DNA of 64,000 nt from Tumebacillus_A lipolyticus (GCF_042682745.1 NZ_JBHUIO010000002.1:1178001-1242000), one strand, 5' to 3'; numbered from the stretch's first letter, positions 26,901 through 39,000 are shown. Notes: generated from the sequence alone by a model not told the origin. Numbers and translations: made by a program.

Positions 26901-29280
26901 GCTGCTTGAGCTGATCTTCACTCCAGGCGGACGCATCCACAGCGGCAAAAGCAAACTGCTGCTCTGTTCGCACCGCTTGGCGCGGATCGCCTGCGCTACG
27001 CACGATCGAAGTGCGAAGCTGCGGATGGCGCAGGGCAAGCGTGGTGAAAGCTGCCTGTAAGGCGGCAAGGTTCAGTTCGGCCGGCACGCGCACCGCGCGA
27101 GACACGTTGTACGCTGCGCTCTCTGCGGCGAAGCGCTGCATGAACCACAAGGAGCGCTGCCCGTAGGAGAGCGGAGCGTCCGCTCCTGTTGCACCAACCG
27201 CTCGGCTCGGCACGATCTCCGTCGCGGTCTCCAGCTGAAGCATGACCTCCGCCGCAAGCTCGGTGATGCTCGGGCCGTCGAGCAGAAGCGTCAGCGAGAG
27301 TTCCGTGCCAAACGTCTCCTCCACTTCGTTTTTCAACTCGATCGCCATCAGCGAGTCGAGCCCCATCTCATGGAGCGATCGGCTGCAGTCGATCGCTGCT
27401 GCGCTCACTTTCAGCACGTCTGCCGCCTTTGCTTGCAGATGGCGCTCCAGGGCGATCAGCTTCTCGCTCTCCCCCAGACTGCGGAGCGCTTCGATGTCGA
27501 GCTGCCCAAGATCAGAGCCTGCTTCCTGTTCGCGATCGGTGCGCACCGACCGTTGGTCGCGCACATCGGAAGCGAGCACTTCCAGCGTCCCTTCGAGGAA
27601 GCGCTGACGGCAAGCATGGCGCTGAATCTTGCCGCTCGACGTCTTGGGGATGCTGGCCGGCTTGATCAGGACGACGCCGTGCACCTGGAGACCGTGCTGC
27701 TCTGACACCTGTTTGCGAATGCTGGTCACCACATCTTCCAGATTGCCTTTGCGGAACGCTCGCTCCACCTCGGTCACGATGACGAGGCGCTCCTCGCCCT
27801 CCACCTCGACTGAGAAAGCGGCACCAGCACCTGTCGGGATCGCTCGGTGCGATTCGGACACGGTGAACTCGATGTCCTGCGGGTAGTGGTTGCGACCGCG
27901 GATGAGGATCATATCTTTTAATCGTCCGGTGACAAACAGCTCGCCGTCGAAGAGGAACCCGAGATCGCCAGTTCGCAAAAACGGTCCTTCTCCAGAAGCT
28001 AGATGCGCGTCAAAAACTTCTACCGTCTTTTCCGGCGCTTCCCAATAGCCTTGGGCGATGCTCGGACCGCCCACCCAGATTTCGCCGACCTCCTCCTCCG
28101 CACAGACCGCTTTCGTCTCCGGATGCACGATGCGAACGCTCTGATCGGTGCGATCGGGACTGCCGCAGCCGACGAGCACGTTCGAGTGGTCTGCGCCGTC
28201 TGCCACAACGCGCACCTTGTTTTGTTTCAGCTCTTCCGCATCGAAGGAGCGGATGATCGGCAGTTGCTGCTTGAGGCCGCCGGTGACAAAAAGAGTCGCC
28301 TCGGCCAGACCGTAACAGGGGTAAAACGCCTCCTGTCTGAACCCGCAAGGAGCAAAATATTCGCTAAAGCGCGCAAGCGTCTCCTGGCGGATCGGTTCCG
28401 CCCCGCTAAACGCCGTCTCCCAGGTCGAGAGGTCGAGCGCGTCCCGCTGTTCCGGCGTGATCTTTTGCAGGCAAAGATCGTAAGCGAAATTGGGACCGCC
28501 GCCGAGCGTCGCGCCGAGGCGGGAAATCGTCTCCAACCAGCGCAACGGCTTTTGAATGAAGGCGACTGGCGGCATCAGCGTCATCTCGTAGCCGCCGAAC
28601 AGCGGTTGCAGCACCCCGCCGATCAGCCCCATATCATGAAAGGGTGGCAGCCACAGCACGCCTTTGGTGCCCGGAACGATTCCGAAGCTGTTGTGGATCA
28701 GCCCGAGGTTGTGCATCAGGTTGCCGTGGCTTAACATTACACCTTTCGGAGCTGAAGTTGAGCCTGACGTATACTGGAGAAAGGCGAGCGTCGAGCTGTC
28801 GATCTGCGGTGCCCGCCACGCGCTGGCAAGACCTGCGTCGATGCTGTCTGTCGCCAGCAGGCGGAGCGTCTGCAGGGCGGGTGTTTCTGTGGAGCGACGC
28901 TCGATGCTGGTCAATATTTCATCGGTGGTCAGCGCGATCGTCGCCCTTGCGTCGCTGGCCACAGCAACAAGCCGATTCAGATTGCCATTTTGACGGGGCG
29001 GATAGGCGGGAACTGCGACCACGCCGCCATAGAGGCAGCCAAAAAAAGCGACCGCATAGTCTGGCCCGGGCGGATACAAGAGCAGGGCGCGCTCCCCAGC
29101 TGCGCCGATCTGTTGCAAATAGGCACCTAGCGCGCGCGCTTTTTGATCGAGCAAGGCGTACGAATACTCCAGTTCTTGCTCTTCAATCAGAAAGCGGTAC
29201 GAAAGTTGGCCGGGTTGCTCCTGCGCTCTGTAGCGCAGAAGGTCCACTAGCGTCGCAGACTTTACCGGCGTTTCGAGCAT
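23944..29280 (-). CDS. Lipo-initiating NRPS FAAL-ACP-C-A-PCP
   Basis: 1,778 residues, first gene of its operon. FAAL (~1-570; YTSGSTSAPKG, GGGPNFAYDLC, GRNHYPQDIEF) adenylates a fatty acid and loads it on the ACP (GLDSL near 642). The starter C domain (~703 onward) has HHIITDFWS near 835, as in the other FAAL protein. The A domain (FDASVAEVF) gives code D-A-A-T-V-A-G-V-C, close to codes I remember for aromatic residues (D-A-x-T-V/I-A-A-V/I-C), a weak call. PCP: DLGGHSLLM near 1705. The C-terminal tail RDALNRRKQLLKDRRK is basic and nearly repeats that of the protein at 53899-57231; both precede a PKS, so it probably docks with the KS protein. GGAGG lies 8 nt before ATG 29280. It makes the N-acyl aminoacyl starter of this line. 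Confidence 0.95.
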   Translation of the reverse strand: MLETPVKSATLVDLLRYRAQEQPGQLSYRFLIEEQELEYSYALLDQKARALGAYLQQIGAAGERALLLYPPGPDYAVAFFGCLYGGVVAVPAYPPRQNGNLNRLVAVASDARATIALTTDEILTSIERRSTETPALQTLRLLATDSIDAGLASAWRAPQIDSSTLAFLQYTSGSTSAPKGVMLSHGNLMHNLGLIHNSFGIVPGTKGVLWLPPFHDMGLIGGVLQPLFGGYEMTLMPPVAFIQKPLRWLETISRLGATLGGGPNFAYDLCLQKITPEQRDALDLSTWETAFSGAEPIRQETLARFSEYFAPCGFRQEAFYPCYGLAEATLFVTGGLKQQLPIIRSFDAEELKQNKVRVVADGADHSNVLVGCGSPDRTDQSVRIVHPETKAVCAEEEVGEIWVGGPSIAQGYWEAPEKTVEVFDAHLASGEGPFLRTGDLGFLFDGELFVTGRLKDMILIRGRNHYPQDIEFTVSESHRAIPTGAGAAFSVEVEGEERLVIVTEVERAFRKGNLEDVVTSIRKQVSEQHGLQVHGVVLIKPASIPKTSSGKIQRHACRQRFLEGTLEVLASDVRDQRSVRTDREQEAGSDLGQLDIEALRSLGESEKLIALERHLQAKAADVLKVSAAAIDCSRSLHEMGLDSLMAIELKNEVEETFGTELSLTLLLDGPSITELAAEVMLQLETATEIVPSRAVGATGADAPLSYGQRSLWFMQRFAAESAAYNVSRAVRVPAELNLAALQAAFTTLALRHPQLRTSIVRSAGDPRQAVRTEQQFAFAAVDASAWSEDQLKQRLVAEANLSFDLEAGPLWRVSVFSRTRLDHVLVLTMHHIITDFWSLGLLVRELRELYAAHARGEQVPAVGEPDRYAEYVQRQAELLQGAKGERLWRYWQDRLSGQLPVLNLPTDRPRPPVQSFRGDVHPFRLGTELTEQVKAYAKAHNLTLYTLLLAAYQVLLFRYTGQEDILVGSPAAGRTSARDASTLGYFVNPIVLRGQLHPELTFADFAAQMRQTVLGALDHQDYPFALLVEKLQPKRDPSISPLFQTFFVLQKSHLLDQEGLTAFAISGLKAQLSGDLPLESMSIEQNSVQYDLILTLAEAHEELAASFEYNADLFDLATVERMSGHYTTLLRGLIGAPERKLCEMQLLSEREAQTLLTEWNHASADYGRPLPVHQIVERVSADHPHRIALEHGTATMTYAELNRRANRLAGYLKKAGVMPETLVGLCIEPGLEMVISMLAILKAGGAYLPLDPSYPQERLAFMLEDANVSVVVIEQHLAAKLPPHRARAILLDQEAEQIAKESDDNLAVAVEPAHLAYVIYTSGSTGRPKGVLLEHGGLFNLMHVLHRAYEIGEQTRLLQFASFSFDASVAEVFTVLTTGGTLILASANERIPGPGLIGLLTEKRVNHVTLPPSVLAMLPSERLPDLLTVVSAGEPCSKEIVDRWAVGGRRFVNGYGPTENTVCTTHAVLTPESKVHIGRPNQNVEVYVFDPQGQPVPIGVSGELYIGGAGLARGYLNRPELTREKFVPHPFAADPDRRLYRSGDLVRWRQDGELEYLGRIDNQVKVRGFRIELEEVEARLTGTIGVETGVVLVREDQPGQKRIVAYVTAKEGHALQASDLRQTLKESLPDYMIPSAFVLLPAFPLTPNGKIDRQALPAPDGARDLANAYVAPTSELERQVSAIWQSVLGVAQVGVHDNFFDLGGHSLLMSRVHEELQAKLQRQFSVVEMFKYPTIAALVKYLTQDVAEKPSIQEIRDEASKQRDALNRRKQLLKDRRK

Positions 29281-29516
29281 GAGTTCTTCCTCCAGTCATG
29301 AAATGTTCATTGTTTTTTAAACCACTGTACTAAATCGATTCAGTTTCAATCTGTAATTCCATATTCGATAATATCAGTAACAATCCTGCTTATTTTTGTA
29401 GAGTTGTATCGAGAATGATTTATTACGATTTTATAAATATTGAGGAAATTTACGAATATTAAAGAAAAGGTTGTGCGAACAGGTTGGAGAATTAGAAATT
29501 GGTGAGGTGATGTTCG
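29281..29516. promoter_or_regulatory. Divergent AT-rich region ahead of the FAAL-PKS-NRPS operon
   Basis: 236 bp, markedly AT-rich compared with the flanking genes, separating the minus-strand FAAL-NRPS start (29280) from the plus-strand small Cys protein (29517). It must hold the promoter of the five-gene operon. GGAGG is visible 8 nt ahead of ATG 29280. Several A/T-rich hexamers occur, but none forms a -35/-10 pair with 16-18 bp spacing that I would defend. Confidence 0.45.
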
Positions 29517-29717
29517 ATGAATCGATTTCATTGCTGTGCGACCTGCCAGCATTACGAAGTGAGCAAAGCGGATGGCAAACAGGTGAGCCGATGTGCCCGC
29601 TTAGGATTTGCCACCGATCCCAAGTATCAATTCAACTGCTGGAACCCGAAGCAACATGTGCGAAGGCTGATGGAGAAAGAAGGGCTCGCCGCGCCGGGCG
29701 ATGCTCCTACACCGTGA
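29517..29717 (+). CDS. Small conserved-looking Cys-rich protein
   Basis: 66 residues with Cys at 6, 7, 10, 26 and 41, arranged as CCxxC, an isolated Cys and FNCW. The pattern suggests a zinc- or metal-binding fold. I recall similar small uncharacterised proteins in Bacillales but cannot name one. GAGGTG lies about 7 nt ahead of ATG 29517. It sits on the opposite strand, alone between two assembly-line operons. An overlapping frame at 29471-29854 has no comparable ribosome binding site or conserved pattern. Its role in the pathway, if any, is unknown. Confidence 0.65.
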   Translation: MNRFHCCATCQHYEVSKADGKQVSRCARLGFATDPKYQFNCWNPKQHVRRLMEKEGLAAPGDAPTP

Positions 29718-30039
29718 GCGATCCACACGAGGCGCACAACTCCGCTCGTGCAGAGCGGCGCTTGTCCGCCCTCGACGATCGTCGATCTGCCGAGATCGCT
29801 TCTTCGCCGCATCGCTGCATCGAACGGATCGAGATCGCAGTTTACACGAGCTGACCTCTCCCGCAGATCAGCTCACACTCGTCCATACAAAAAACGCCCT
29901 TGTCACCGATCGCCTCGTTTTGAACGGGCGATCGGTGCAAGGGCGTTTCTCGTTTCTGTCCGCTTCCGAAGAACAGCTTCCGTTTTTTAACAACTGCTAC
30001 AGCTTTTTAACCCCGGTTGCTCAGCTGAAAGCGCAGCGG
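29718..30039. other. Intergenic spacer between two operons
   Basis: About 320 bp without a gene I can support. It holds the large terminator described separately (29892-29948) and a smaller inverted repeat, GAGCTGA at 29848-29854 and TCAGCTC at 29868-29874, which lacks a T-run. The part next to the NRPS stop (about 29990-30020) has two short T-runs. Open frames through this region show no ribosome binding site. Confidence 0.6.
29892..29948 (-). terminator. Strong intrinsic terminator of the 62732-30040 operon
   Basis: A long hairpin with arms of about 22 bp (29892-29914 and 29927-29948), one bulged nucleotide and a 12-nt loop. On the minus strand it is followed by GGGCGTTTTTTG, a proper U-run. 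It lies about 90 bp past the stop of the thioesterase-containing NRPS and insulates the next operon from read-through. Confidence 0.85.
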
Positions 30040-33000
30040 TCAAGCGTTGCGGGAGACGACCTGAAACGCTTCCTGCATCGACTTGGCGAGCGCTTCCACC
30101 TGTCCGCGTCTTAACATCGTGAAATGATCGCCCGCCACCTGCCGCACGTCCACGTTTGGCAACAGGTCGTCCCAGCCAAGCGTCGGAGCGAGCGGATGCA
30201 GGGCGCTCTTCTCGCTGAGGAACAGCGCGGTCGCCAGATCTGTCACGCCGTCCGGTTGATAGCAGGCGAGCGCTGCTCGATTCGCCTTGAACACGCTGTA
30301 GAGCCGATTCAATCGCTCCAAGCCGAGCCCGGAGGAGAGATGGCGATCCAAGCTCTTCAGCCCTTCCAGCTCATCCGCAGCGTCGAGCTCCGCCAGCTCT
30401 TCAGGAAGCGGGACATTGCCCAACTGCCCGGCGAGGTCGACAGCAAAGGCGGACAGCGCATCCCCTTCCTCTGTCATCAGCGTCGGAGCAAAACTGTCGA
30501 TCAACAGCAGCGTGGACACTTCGCGCCCTCGTGCCTGCAATTGGCGAGCCATCGCATAGGCGACCGCCCCGCCGAACGACCAGCCGGCGAGTCGGAACGC
30601 ACCTTCTTGCTGAACGGCGATGATCGCTTGCACATAGTCGGCTGCCATCTGATCGATGCTCGCGATCGGCGCTTCCCCCGCCTCAAGCCCACGCGCTTGT
30701 AGCGCATAGAGCGGTTCCTCACCATCCCACGCGTCGGCCAACTCCAGATAGGACAGGGCGCTGCCACCGATCGCATGGACGAAGAAGATCGGCGTCCCCT
30801 CCCCTTTTTTCAACTGGACGAGCGGCGAATCGCTCGCCTGCCCATCTTCGCGCAACGCACGGGCGATGCCTGCTACTGTCGCCTGTTGGAACAGGGAGGA
30901 GAGCGCAAGTTCGCGGCCGAACTGTTGGCGAATCTGCGCGGTCAGGCGCACCGCCAGCAGCGAATGGCCGCCGAGCGCAAAGAAATTGTCGTTCACCCCG
31001 ACCTGTGCCAGGCCGAGCAGATCGGCAAAGATCTGGGACACCGAAAGCTCGATCGCATCCCGCGGGGCCACATATTCTGCCGCAAGCGCTGCGCGTTGCT
31101 CCGCAGGAGCAGGAAGCGCTCGCCGGTCGATCTTGCCGTTTGCTGTGATCGGCAGCGCGTCGAGCACGACGATCGCGGACGGCACCATGAAGGCGGGAAG
31201 CTGTGCCAGCAGGTGTTCGCGCAGCTCTTCAGCGCCGAGTTGCGCCGCGTCCCCTGCCACATATCCCACCAAACGGGGGTCGCCCGGCAGATCTTCGCGC
31301 AGGAGCACCGTCGCGTCGCGAACGAGCGGATGGTTCCGCAGCACCGCCTCCACCTCACCGAGCTCGATGCGGAAGCCGCGCAGTTTTACCTGATCATCGA
31401 TCCTGCCGAGGAATTCGAGGTTGCCGTCTGGCAGCCAGCGCACGCGGTCGCCCGTCTTGTACATCCGCTCGCCGCCGATCTGCAGGAATTTTTCGCTCGT
31501 CAGCTCCGGCCGGTTGAGATAGCCTCGCGCCAAGCTGATGCCCGCCAGATACAGTTCGCCCGGCACGCCGATCGGCACCTGTTGCATCCGCTCGTCGAGC
31601 ACGTACAACCTCGCGTTTTGGATCGGATAGCCGAGCAGGCCGCTGCGATCGCCAGCGCTTGCTTGCATGCTCGTAACGGCGACTGTCGCCTCTGTCGGCC
31701 CGTATTCGATAAACAGGTCGTGCGCGCTGGCAAAGCGTTCGATCAGCTCTTGTCCGATCGCTTCGCCGCCGGCGACGATCGTGCGCAAGAGCGGCAGTTC
31801 GTACGGCGGGAGCATCGCCAGCGCCGCGGGTGACAGGCAGATGGCGGTGATTCGCTCCGCTCGCAATTGGTCGATCAACTCAGGCCCTGGCAATCGATGT
31901 TCAGCAAAGCAGACGGTCGCGCCGGTCACCAAAGGAACGAGCAGATCACAGGCGGACGCATCGAAGGAGAAGGAGATATATTTTAACACGCGATCCCCCT
32001 GCTTCCATCCGAAGCGACGCTGATGATCTTCCACGAAGTTCACCGCGCCGCGATGCATCAACATCGTGCCTTTCGGTTGACCTGTCGAGCCTGACGTATA
32101 GATCACATAGGCGAGGCTGTCAGGAGTCGCACCACCGTTCACCGGCTCTTCGCTGACGGCAGACCAATCCCCGTCGAGCAACAGCACATCCTGATCGCCA
32201 ACGGGCAAACTCGGACGCAGCAGTTCGGTCGTCAGCAGCCAGCTCGCCTGCGAATCGTCCAGCATGTAGCGCAGGCGGTCGCTCGGGTAGGTCGGGTCGA
32301 GCGGCAGATAGGCACCGCCCGCTTTCAGCACCGCCAGCACTCCGATCGCCATCTCCGGCGTGCGCTCTGTCGCGATCGCCACCAGCCGATCCGGTCCGAC
32401 GCCTTTCGCTTGCAGGGCGTTCGCGATCCGATTGGCGCGCAGATCCAGCTCGCGATAGGTCAGCGTCATCCCTTGATGCTCGACTGCGATCGCATCTGGC
32501 GTCCGCTCCACCTGCGCCTCGAACAGCTGGTGCAAGCATGCGTCTGCCGAGTAGGGAGCATCTGTCGCTCGCCAGCTGGCGAGCAGGCTCCGCTCGCGTT
32601 CGGTCAACAGCGACAGTTCGGACAGCGAGCGGTCAGGATCGCTCACCACCTCTGTCAGCACCACGTTCAGCCGTTCGACCAGCCGCTGCACCGTCTCCTC
32701 ATCGAACAGGTCGGTGTTGTACTGCACATGGCCGCGCAGACCATCGCCCGCCTCAAAGAACGAGAAGGTCAGGTCGAACAGCGAGGTTCCTTTTTCGATC
32801 GGAAGCGATGTCAAGCTGAGACCCGGCAGTTCGAGGTCGCCCCGCGGCGCATTTTGCAGCGCGAACATCACTTGGAACAGCGCCGGATAGCTCATGTCGC
32901 GATCTGGCTGAACCTCCCGAACCAAGCGCTCAAACGGCAAATCTTGATGCGCGTACGCACCGAGCGTCGTCTCGCGCACCCGCGCCACCAGCTCGCGGAA

Positions 33001-36000
33001 GCTCGGATCGCCCGACAGATCGGTCCGCAGCGCCAACGTGTTGACGAAAAAGCCGATCATCGCCTCTGTCTCCTGGCGCGTCCTTCCGGCGATCGGCGTT
33101 CCGATCACCAGATCTTCCTGCCCGGACGTGCGGGCGAGCATGGTGGAGAAGGCTGCCAGCAATGTCATGAACAGGGTTGCGCTCTCGCTGTGGCTCAGCT
33201 CTTTCAGCGCGGGCAACAGCCCATCGCCGAGCTCCACTTCCAGCAGCGTGCCATTGTATGTCTGCACCGCCGCTCGCGGTCGATCTGTCGGCAGCTGCAG
33301 CACGAACGGCGCATCTGCCAACTGCTCGCGCCAATAGTCAAGCTGTCGCGCAAGCTCCTCACCCTGCAACCATTTCCGCTGCCAGCTCGCATAGTCTGCA
33401 TACTGGATGGCAAGCGGCGGGAGCGGGGATGGCTCCGCTTTCGCAAACGCCGAGTAGAGCGTCGACCACTCCTCGATAAAAATCCCCATCGACCATCCAT
33501 CGGAGACGATGTGATGCATCGTCAGCAGCAGGATGTGCTCCTCTTCCGCCAACTTCAAAAGCGTCGCCCGCACCAGATGCTCGCGCGTCAGGTCGAACGG
33601 TCTGTCCCCTTCTTCCATCGCGGTGAGCAGCGCCTGCATCTCGCGCTCAACGGCGGACAGCTCGGTCAGATCGATCTTTTCGAACGGCATTTCCGCCTCC
33701 TGCAAGATCTGCTGTTCCGCCTCCCCGTCCACCGTCAGGAACACGGTGCGGAGAACTTCATGGCGATGCACGATCTCATCGAACGCCCGCTTGAGCGCTT
33801 CAGCATCTAAACGCCCGGTGAGCCGAAGCGCGATCGGCATATTGTAGGTCGAGCTCGCTCCCTGAAACTGCTCAAAAAACCATAAGCGCTCCTGGGCGAA
33901 TGACAGCGGGAGCCGTTCGGTGCGCGGGGCAGTGGTGATCGGCACAAGATGGGTCGCCCCCTCTTCACGCAGCTTTTGCCCAACGCGGGCTGCCAATCCC
34001 TCCACCGTCGGCGCCTCGAACAGATCGCGCAGCGGCAGTTCGACGCGCACCAGCTGAGTCAGATGCGCCATCACTTGCGTCGCCAACAGCGAGTGGCCGC
34101 CCAGCTCGAAGAAATTGTCGTACACGCCGACCTGATCCAGTCGAAGCACGTTTCGCCAGACGGTGGCGACCGCATCTTCCAGCGTCGTGCGCGGCAGGAC
34201 GACCTCCGCGTCCCCGCTGCTGAAGACGGGAGCGGGCAAGGCGCTGCGATCCACTTTGCGGTTGACCGTCAGCGGAAACTCGTCGAGGATGACGAACAGC
34301 GCGGGCACCATAAATTCGGGCAGTGTCGATTTCAGATGATGGCGCAGGTCGGCGATCTGCGGCGCTTCTGCCCCGCCGGTCGCCACATAGCCGACCAGCC
34401 GCTTGTCGCCCGTCTCATCCTGATGGGCGATGACGACCGCGTCGATCACCTGCTGATGTTGGCGCAGCGCCGATTCGATCTCTCCGAGCTCCACGCGGAA
34501 GCCGCGAATTTTCACTTGGCTGTCGACCCGTCCCAAATACTCGACCGAACCGTCTGGCAACCAGCGCGCCAGATCGCCCGTCTTGTACACGCGCCCATAC
34601 TCGCTGTCGACAAACTTTTCTGCCGTCAGATCGGGGCGCTGCAGGTAGCCTCGCGCCACTCCGACACCGCCGACGTGCAACTCGCCGGGCACGCCGATCG
34701 GCACCGGTTGCATCAGGCTGTCCAAAATGTACACTTCTGTGTTCGGCAGCACTTGGCCGATCGAGGGATGCTCGCTTCCGACACACTCCGCAAACGTCAC
34801 CGCGACGGTGATCTCAGTCGGCCCATACACGTTGAGGAAGCGGCGTCCTGCCTGCTCCCAATGCTGGACAACCTCTTGGGACAGCATCTCGCCGCCTGCG
34901 ATCACCCGCTTCAGCTCCGGCAGATCATCGCTCGGCAAGATGGCGAGCACTGAAGGTGTGCAATGGATGGTGGTGATCCGTTTGTCGCGCATGATGCGCT
35001 GCAGGTGCGGCCCTGGCAGCAGATCATCCTGCCGGATCATCACCACCGTTCCTCCTGTCAACAGCGTCGGGTAGATGTCGATCACCGAAGCGTCGAAGGA
35101 GAACGAGGGGAACTGCAGCACCCGATCGCTCTCGTCCATCCCCAGCTTTTCGATCATCGCTTGGACGAAGTTGAGCAGTCCGCGATGGCGGATCATCACC
35201 CCTTTGGGTCGCCCGGTCGAACCGGAGGTGAAGATCGAGTAGGCCAGCTGTTCGGAGGAGATCGCGCCGGTCAGGTTGGTGCTCGGCGCATCTGCCAGCT
35301 CGTCTCGATCGAGCAAAATTTGATGCGCGGTGTGCGGCAGTCTGTCCGCCAGCCACGATTGGGTGAGCAGAACGTCAGCCTGACTGTCTTCCAGCATGAA
35401 TTCGATCCGCTCTTTCGGATAGGTCGGATCGATCGGCACATAAGCGCCGCCCGCTTTCAGTACGCCGAGCAAGCCGACGATCATCTCCAGCCCCCGCTCG
35501 ACCGCCACGCCGACCAGCTTCTCCGCTCCGACGCCGATCTGCTGCAGTCGATGCGCGAGGCGATTCGCCCGCTCGTTCAGCTGGCGGTAGGTCAGGTGAT
35601 CCCCAGCAAACTCCACCGCCGGATGGTCGGGCGTGCGCATCGCCTGCTCTTCGAACAGATGATGGACAGACACCCCTTCTGGTCGTGCAACTTTTGGCCC
35701 TTGAAACTTATGCAGGACAAGCTGCTTCTCTTCTGCCGTCAAGATCGGCGCAGCGTACACCGATCGATCCGGCTCTGCGACCAGCCCTTCCAAGAGCAAG
35801 GAGAAACGCTCGACCAACTGCTCCATCGTCCGCTCTTCGAACAGATCGGTGTTGTAGGTCAGATTGCCTGCCAGCCCATCCTCCACCTCGTAAAGCGACA
35901 GGGTCAGGTCGAACATCGACGTCACTTTTTGCACCGGGAAGTCGGTCAGCGTGAGCCCTGGCAATTCGAGCGCCTCTCGCGGCGCGTTCTGCAAGGCGAA

Positions 36001-39000
36001 CATCACTTGGAACAGCGGTGCATAGCTCAGGTCGCGCTCCGCCTGCACTTCCCGCACGAGGCGTTCAAACGGCAGATCTTGGTGCGCATAGGCGCCGAGC
36101 GTCGTTTCGCGAACGCGAGTCAACAGCTCGTGGAAGCTCGGATCTCCAGACAGGTCGGTGCGCAGCGCGAGCGTGTTGACAAAAAATCCGATCAGCCCAT
36201 CTGTCTCCTGGCGTGTGCGCCCGGCGATCGGGGAACCGACGATCAGATCCTGCTGCCCGGTCATCCGGCTGAGCAGGACGTTGAAGGCGGCAAGCAACGT
36301 CATGAACAGCGTGGTCCCCGCCTGCTGGCTCAACTCCTGCAAGCGCGGCAGCAGCCCTTTTGCCACCAACACCTCGCGCAACGCCCCGTTGTGCGTCTGC
36401 ACGGTCGGCCGCGGCTTGTCGGTCGGCAAGCGCAGGATGAACGGCGCTTGGCGCAACTGCTCTTTCCAATAGCTGACCTGCGCTTCCAGCACTTCGCCTT
36501 GGAACCACTCCCGCTGCCAGTTGGCATAATCGACATACTGGATCGGCAACGGCACAAGCGGTGACGACTCCCCGTTTGCATAGGCGGCATAGAGCGTGGA
36601 CAGCTCATGCACCAACACGCCCATCGACCAGCCGTCTGAGATGATGTGATGCATCGTCAGCAGCAGGATATGATCCTCATCAGAAAGGCGCAACAGCTTC
36701 GCCCGCAGCAGTGCGCCCGCTGTCAGATCGAACGGTTGCTCACCTTCCTCCACCGCTTCCAGCGCGGCCTGAATCTCGGCGATCTCCGGCATCAGCGACA
36801 GATCGACCACGGTGAACGGCATCTTCCCTTCACTTGCGATCTCCTGTCTCGCTTCGCCTTGCACCGAGAGGAACGCCGTGCGCAACACTTCATGTCGGCT
36901 GACGATCTCATCGAACGCCTGCCGAAGCGCCGGCTCGTTCAAGCGCCCGTTCAGGCGCAGGGCAAACGGCATGTTATAGGTGGACGTGTGGCGGTGATAC
37001 TGTTCAAAAAACCACAGGCGCTCCTGGGCAAACGACAGCGGAAGCACGCCGTCTCGCGGCACCGGCAAGATCGGCAACACGCTCGATACGCCCTCTTCTC
37101 GCCGCTTTTTCTCGATCGCTGCTGCCAGCCCTTCTACCGTCGGCGATTCGAACAGGGTGCGCAGCGGCAGTTCGACAGACAGCGCGGTCGCCAGGTGTGC
37201 CATCACCTGCGTCGCCAGCAGCGAATGGCCGCCGAGTTCGAAAAATTGATCCTGTACGCCAACTTGGGGCACGCGCAACACTTTTTGCCACACTTCCGCC
37301 ACAGCCGCTTCGATCGGCGTGCGGGGCAAGAGCGTCTCCTGTCCGCCGCTTTGCGAGCGGTCAGGTGCGGGCAGCGCATCGCGATCCACCTTTCCATTGA
37401 CGGACAAGGGGAACGCGTCCAACATCACGTACAGGGCGGGTACCATAAACTCTGGCAGCGCTTGGGTCAGATAGCTGCGCAGCTCGCTGGTCGAAGGCGG
37501 GTTCTGCTCATCGATCACAAGATAGCCGACCAGCTGTTGATCGCCCGTCTCTTCTCGGCGAGCGATGACCAGCGCCTCCTGCACCGCCGGGTGCTGGCGC
37601 AGAATCGCCTCGATCTCTCCCAGTTCGATGCGGAAGCCGCGAACTTTCACCTGCTGGTCGATCCGTCCCAAATATTCGATCGTGCCATTTGGCAGCCAGC
37701 GTGCTAAGTCGCCCGTCTTGTACAAGCGCCCATAGGAGCTCTCCACAAACTTTTCGGCGGTCAGCTCCGGTCGATTCAGATAGCCGCGAGCCAAGCTGAC
37801 CCCGCCGACGTGCAGTTCGCCCGCCACCCCGATCGGCACCGGTTGCATCTGCGGGTCGAGGAGGTGAATCTCCACATTGGGCAGGGGACGACCGATCGTC
37901 GGCGCGCGTTCACCGGTGCAGAGCTCGCTGGTCACGATGACAGTCGTCTCCGTCGGACCGTACACGTTGTAAAAGCGCCTGCCCGCCTGTTGCCAACGCC
38001 TGAACACCGCGTCGGGCAGCACCTCGCCGCCGGCGAGCACCGTCGTCAGCTCGGGCAGATCTTCACAGGGTAGCAACGCTAGCATCGACGGCGTGCCGAA
38101 CAGCTGGTTGATGCGCAGTTCCCGCAGCAGCGCCTGCAGTTGCGGGCCAGGGATCAGGTCGCCGCGATTGACCATGACGACCGTACCGCCTGCGATCAGC
38201 GTCGGGAAGATGTCGATCACCGAGGCGTCGAACGAGAAAGAGGCGAATTGCAAGACGCGAACTCCCTCGCCGATCGTAAGCTCCGCGACCAACGACTGGG
38301 CAAAGTTGACCAGCCCGCGATGGGGCACCAATACCCCTTTCGGTCGTCCGGTCGAGCCAGAGGTGTAGATCACGTAGGCGAGATCGGACGGGCTTGCGCT
38401 TTCGAGCAGATCGTCCGCCCGCTCCGCTTCGAACAGCTCTTGATCCAAGCGGATGAGCAGAGCGTTCCCCTGCGGCAAGTCGGGTGCAAGCTCTGACAAG
38501 GTCAGCAACACCTCGATCTGCGCGTCCTCCAACATGTAGGCGATCCGCTCCTGCGGATAGGCAGGATCGATCGGCACATAGGCACCGCCCGCCTTCAGCA
38601 CGCCGAGCAGGCCGACGATCATCTCAATCCCCCGCTCGACGGCGATCCCCACCAGCTTGTCCCGCCCGACGCCGAGCGCTCGCAAGCGATGCGCAAGCCG
38701 GTTGGCGCGCTCGTTCAGCTCGCGGTAGGTCAGCGCAGTCGAACCGTGCTCGACCGCCACCCGATCGGGTGTGCGAACCACCTGCGCTTCGAACAGGCGC
38801 GTGGCTGGCAGATCGTCGCGGAACGGCACTTTCTGGCCTTGAAACGAAGCGAAGACCTGCTGTTCCTCTGCGAGCAACAGCGGCAGGTCGAACACCGGAC
38901 GGTCTGGCGCTTCGACCATGCGTTCGATCAGCACCTGATAATGCCGCATCATCTGGTCGATCGTCTCCCCGTCGAACAGGTCGGTGTTGTACTCGACAAA

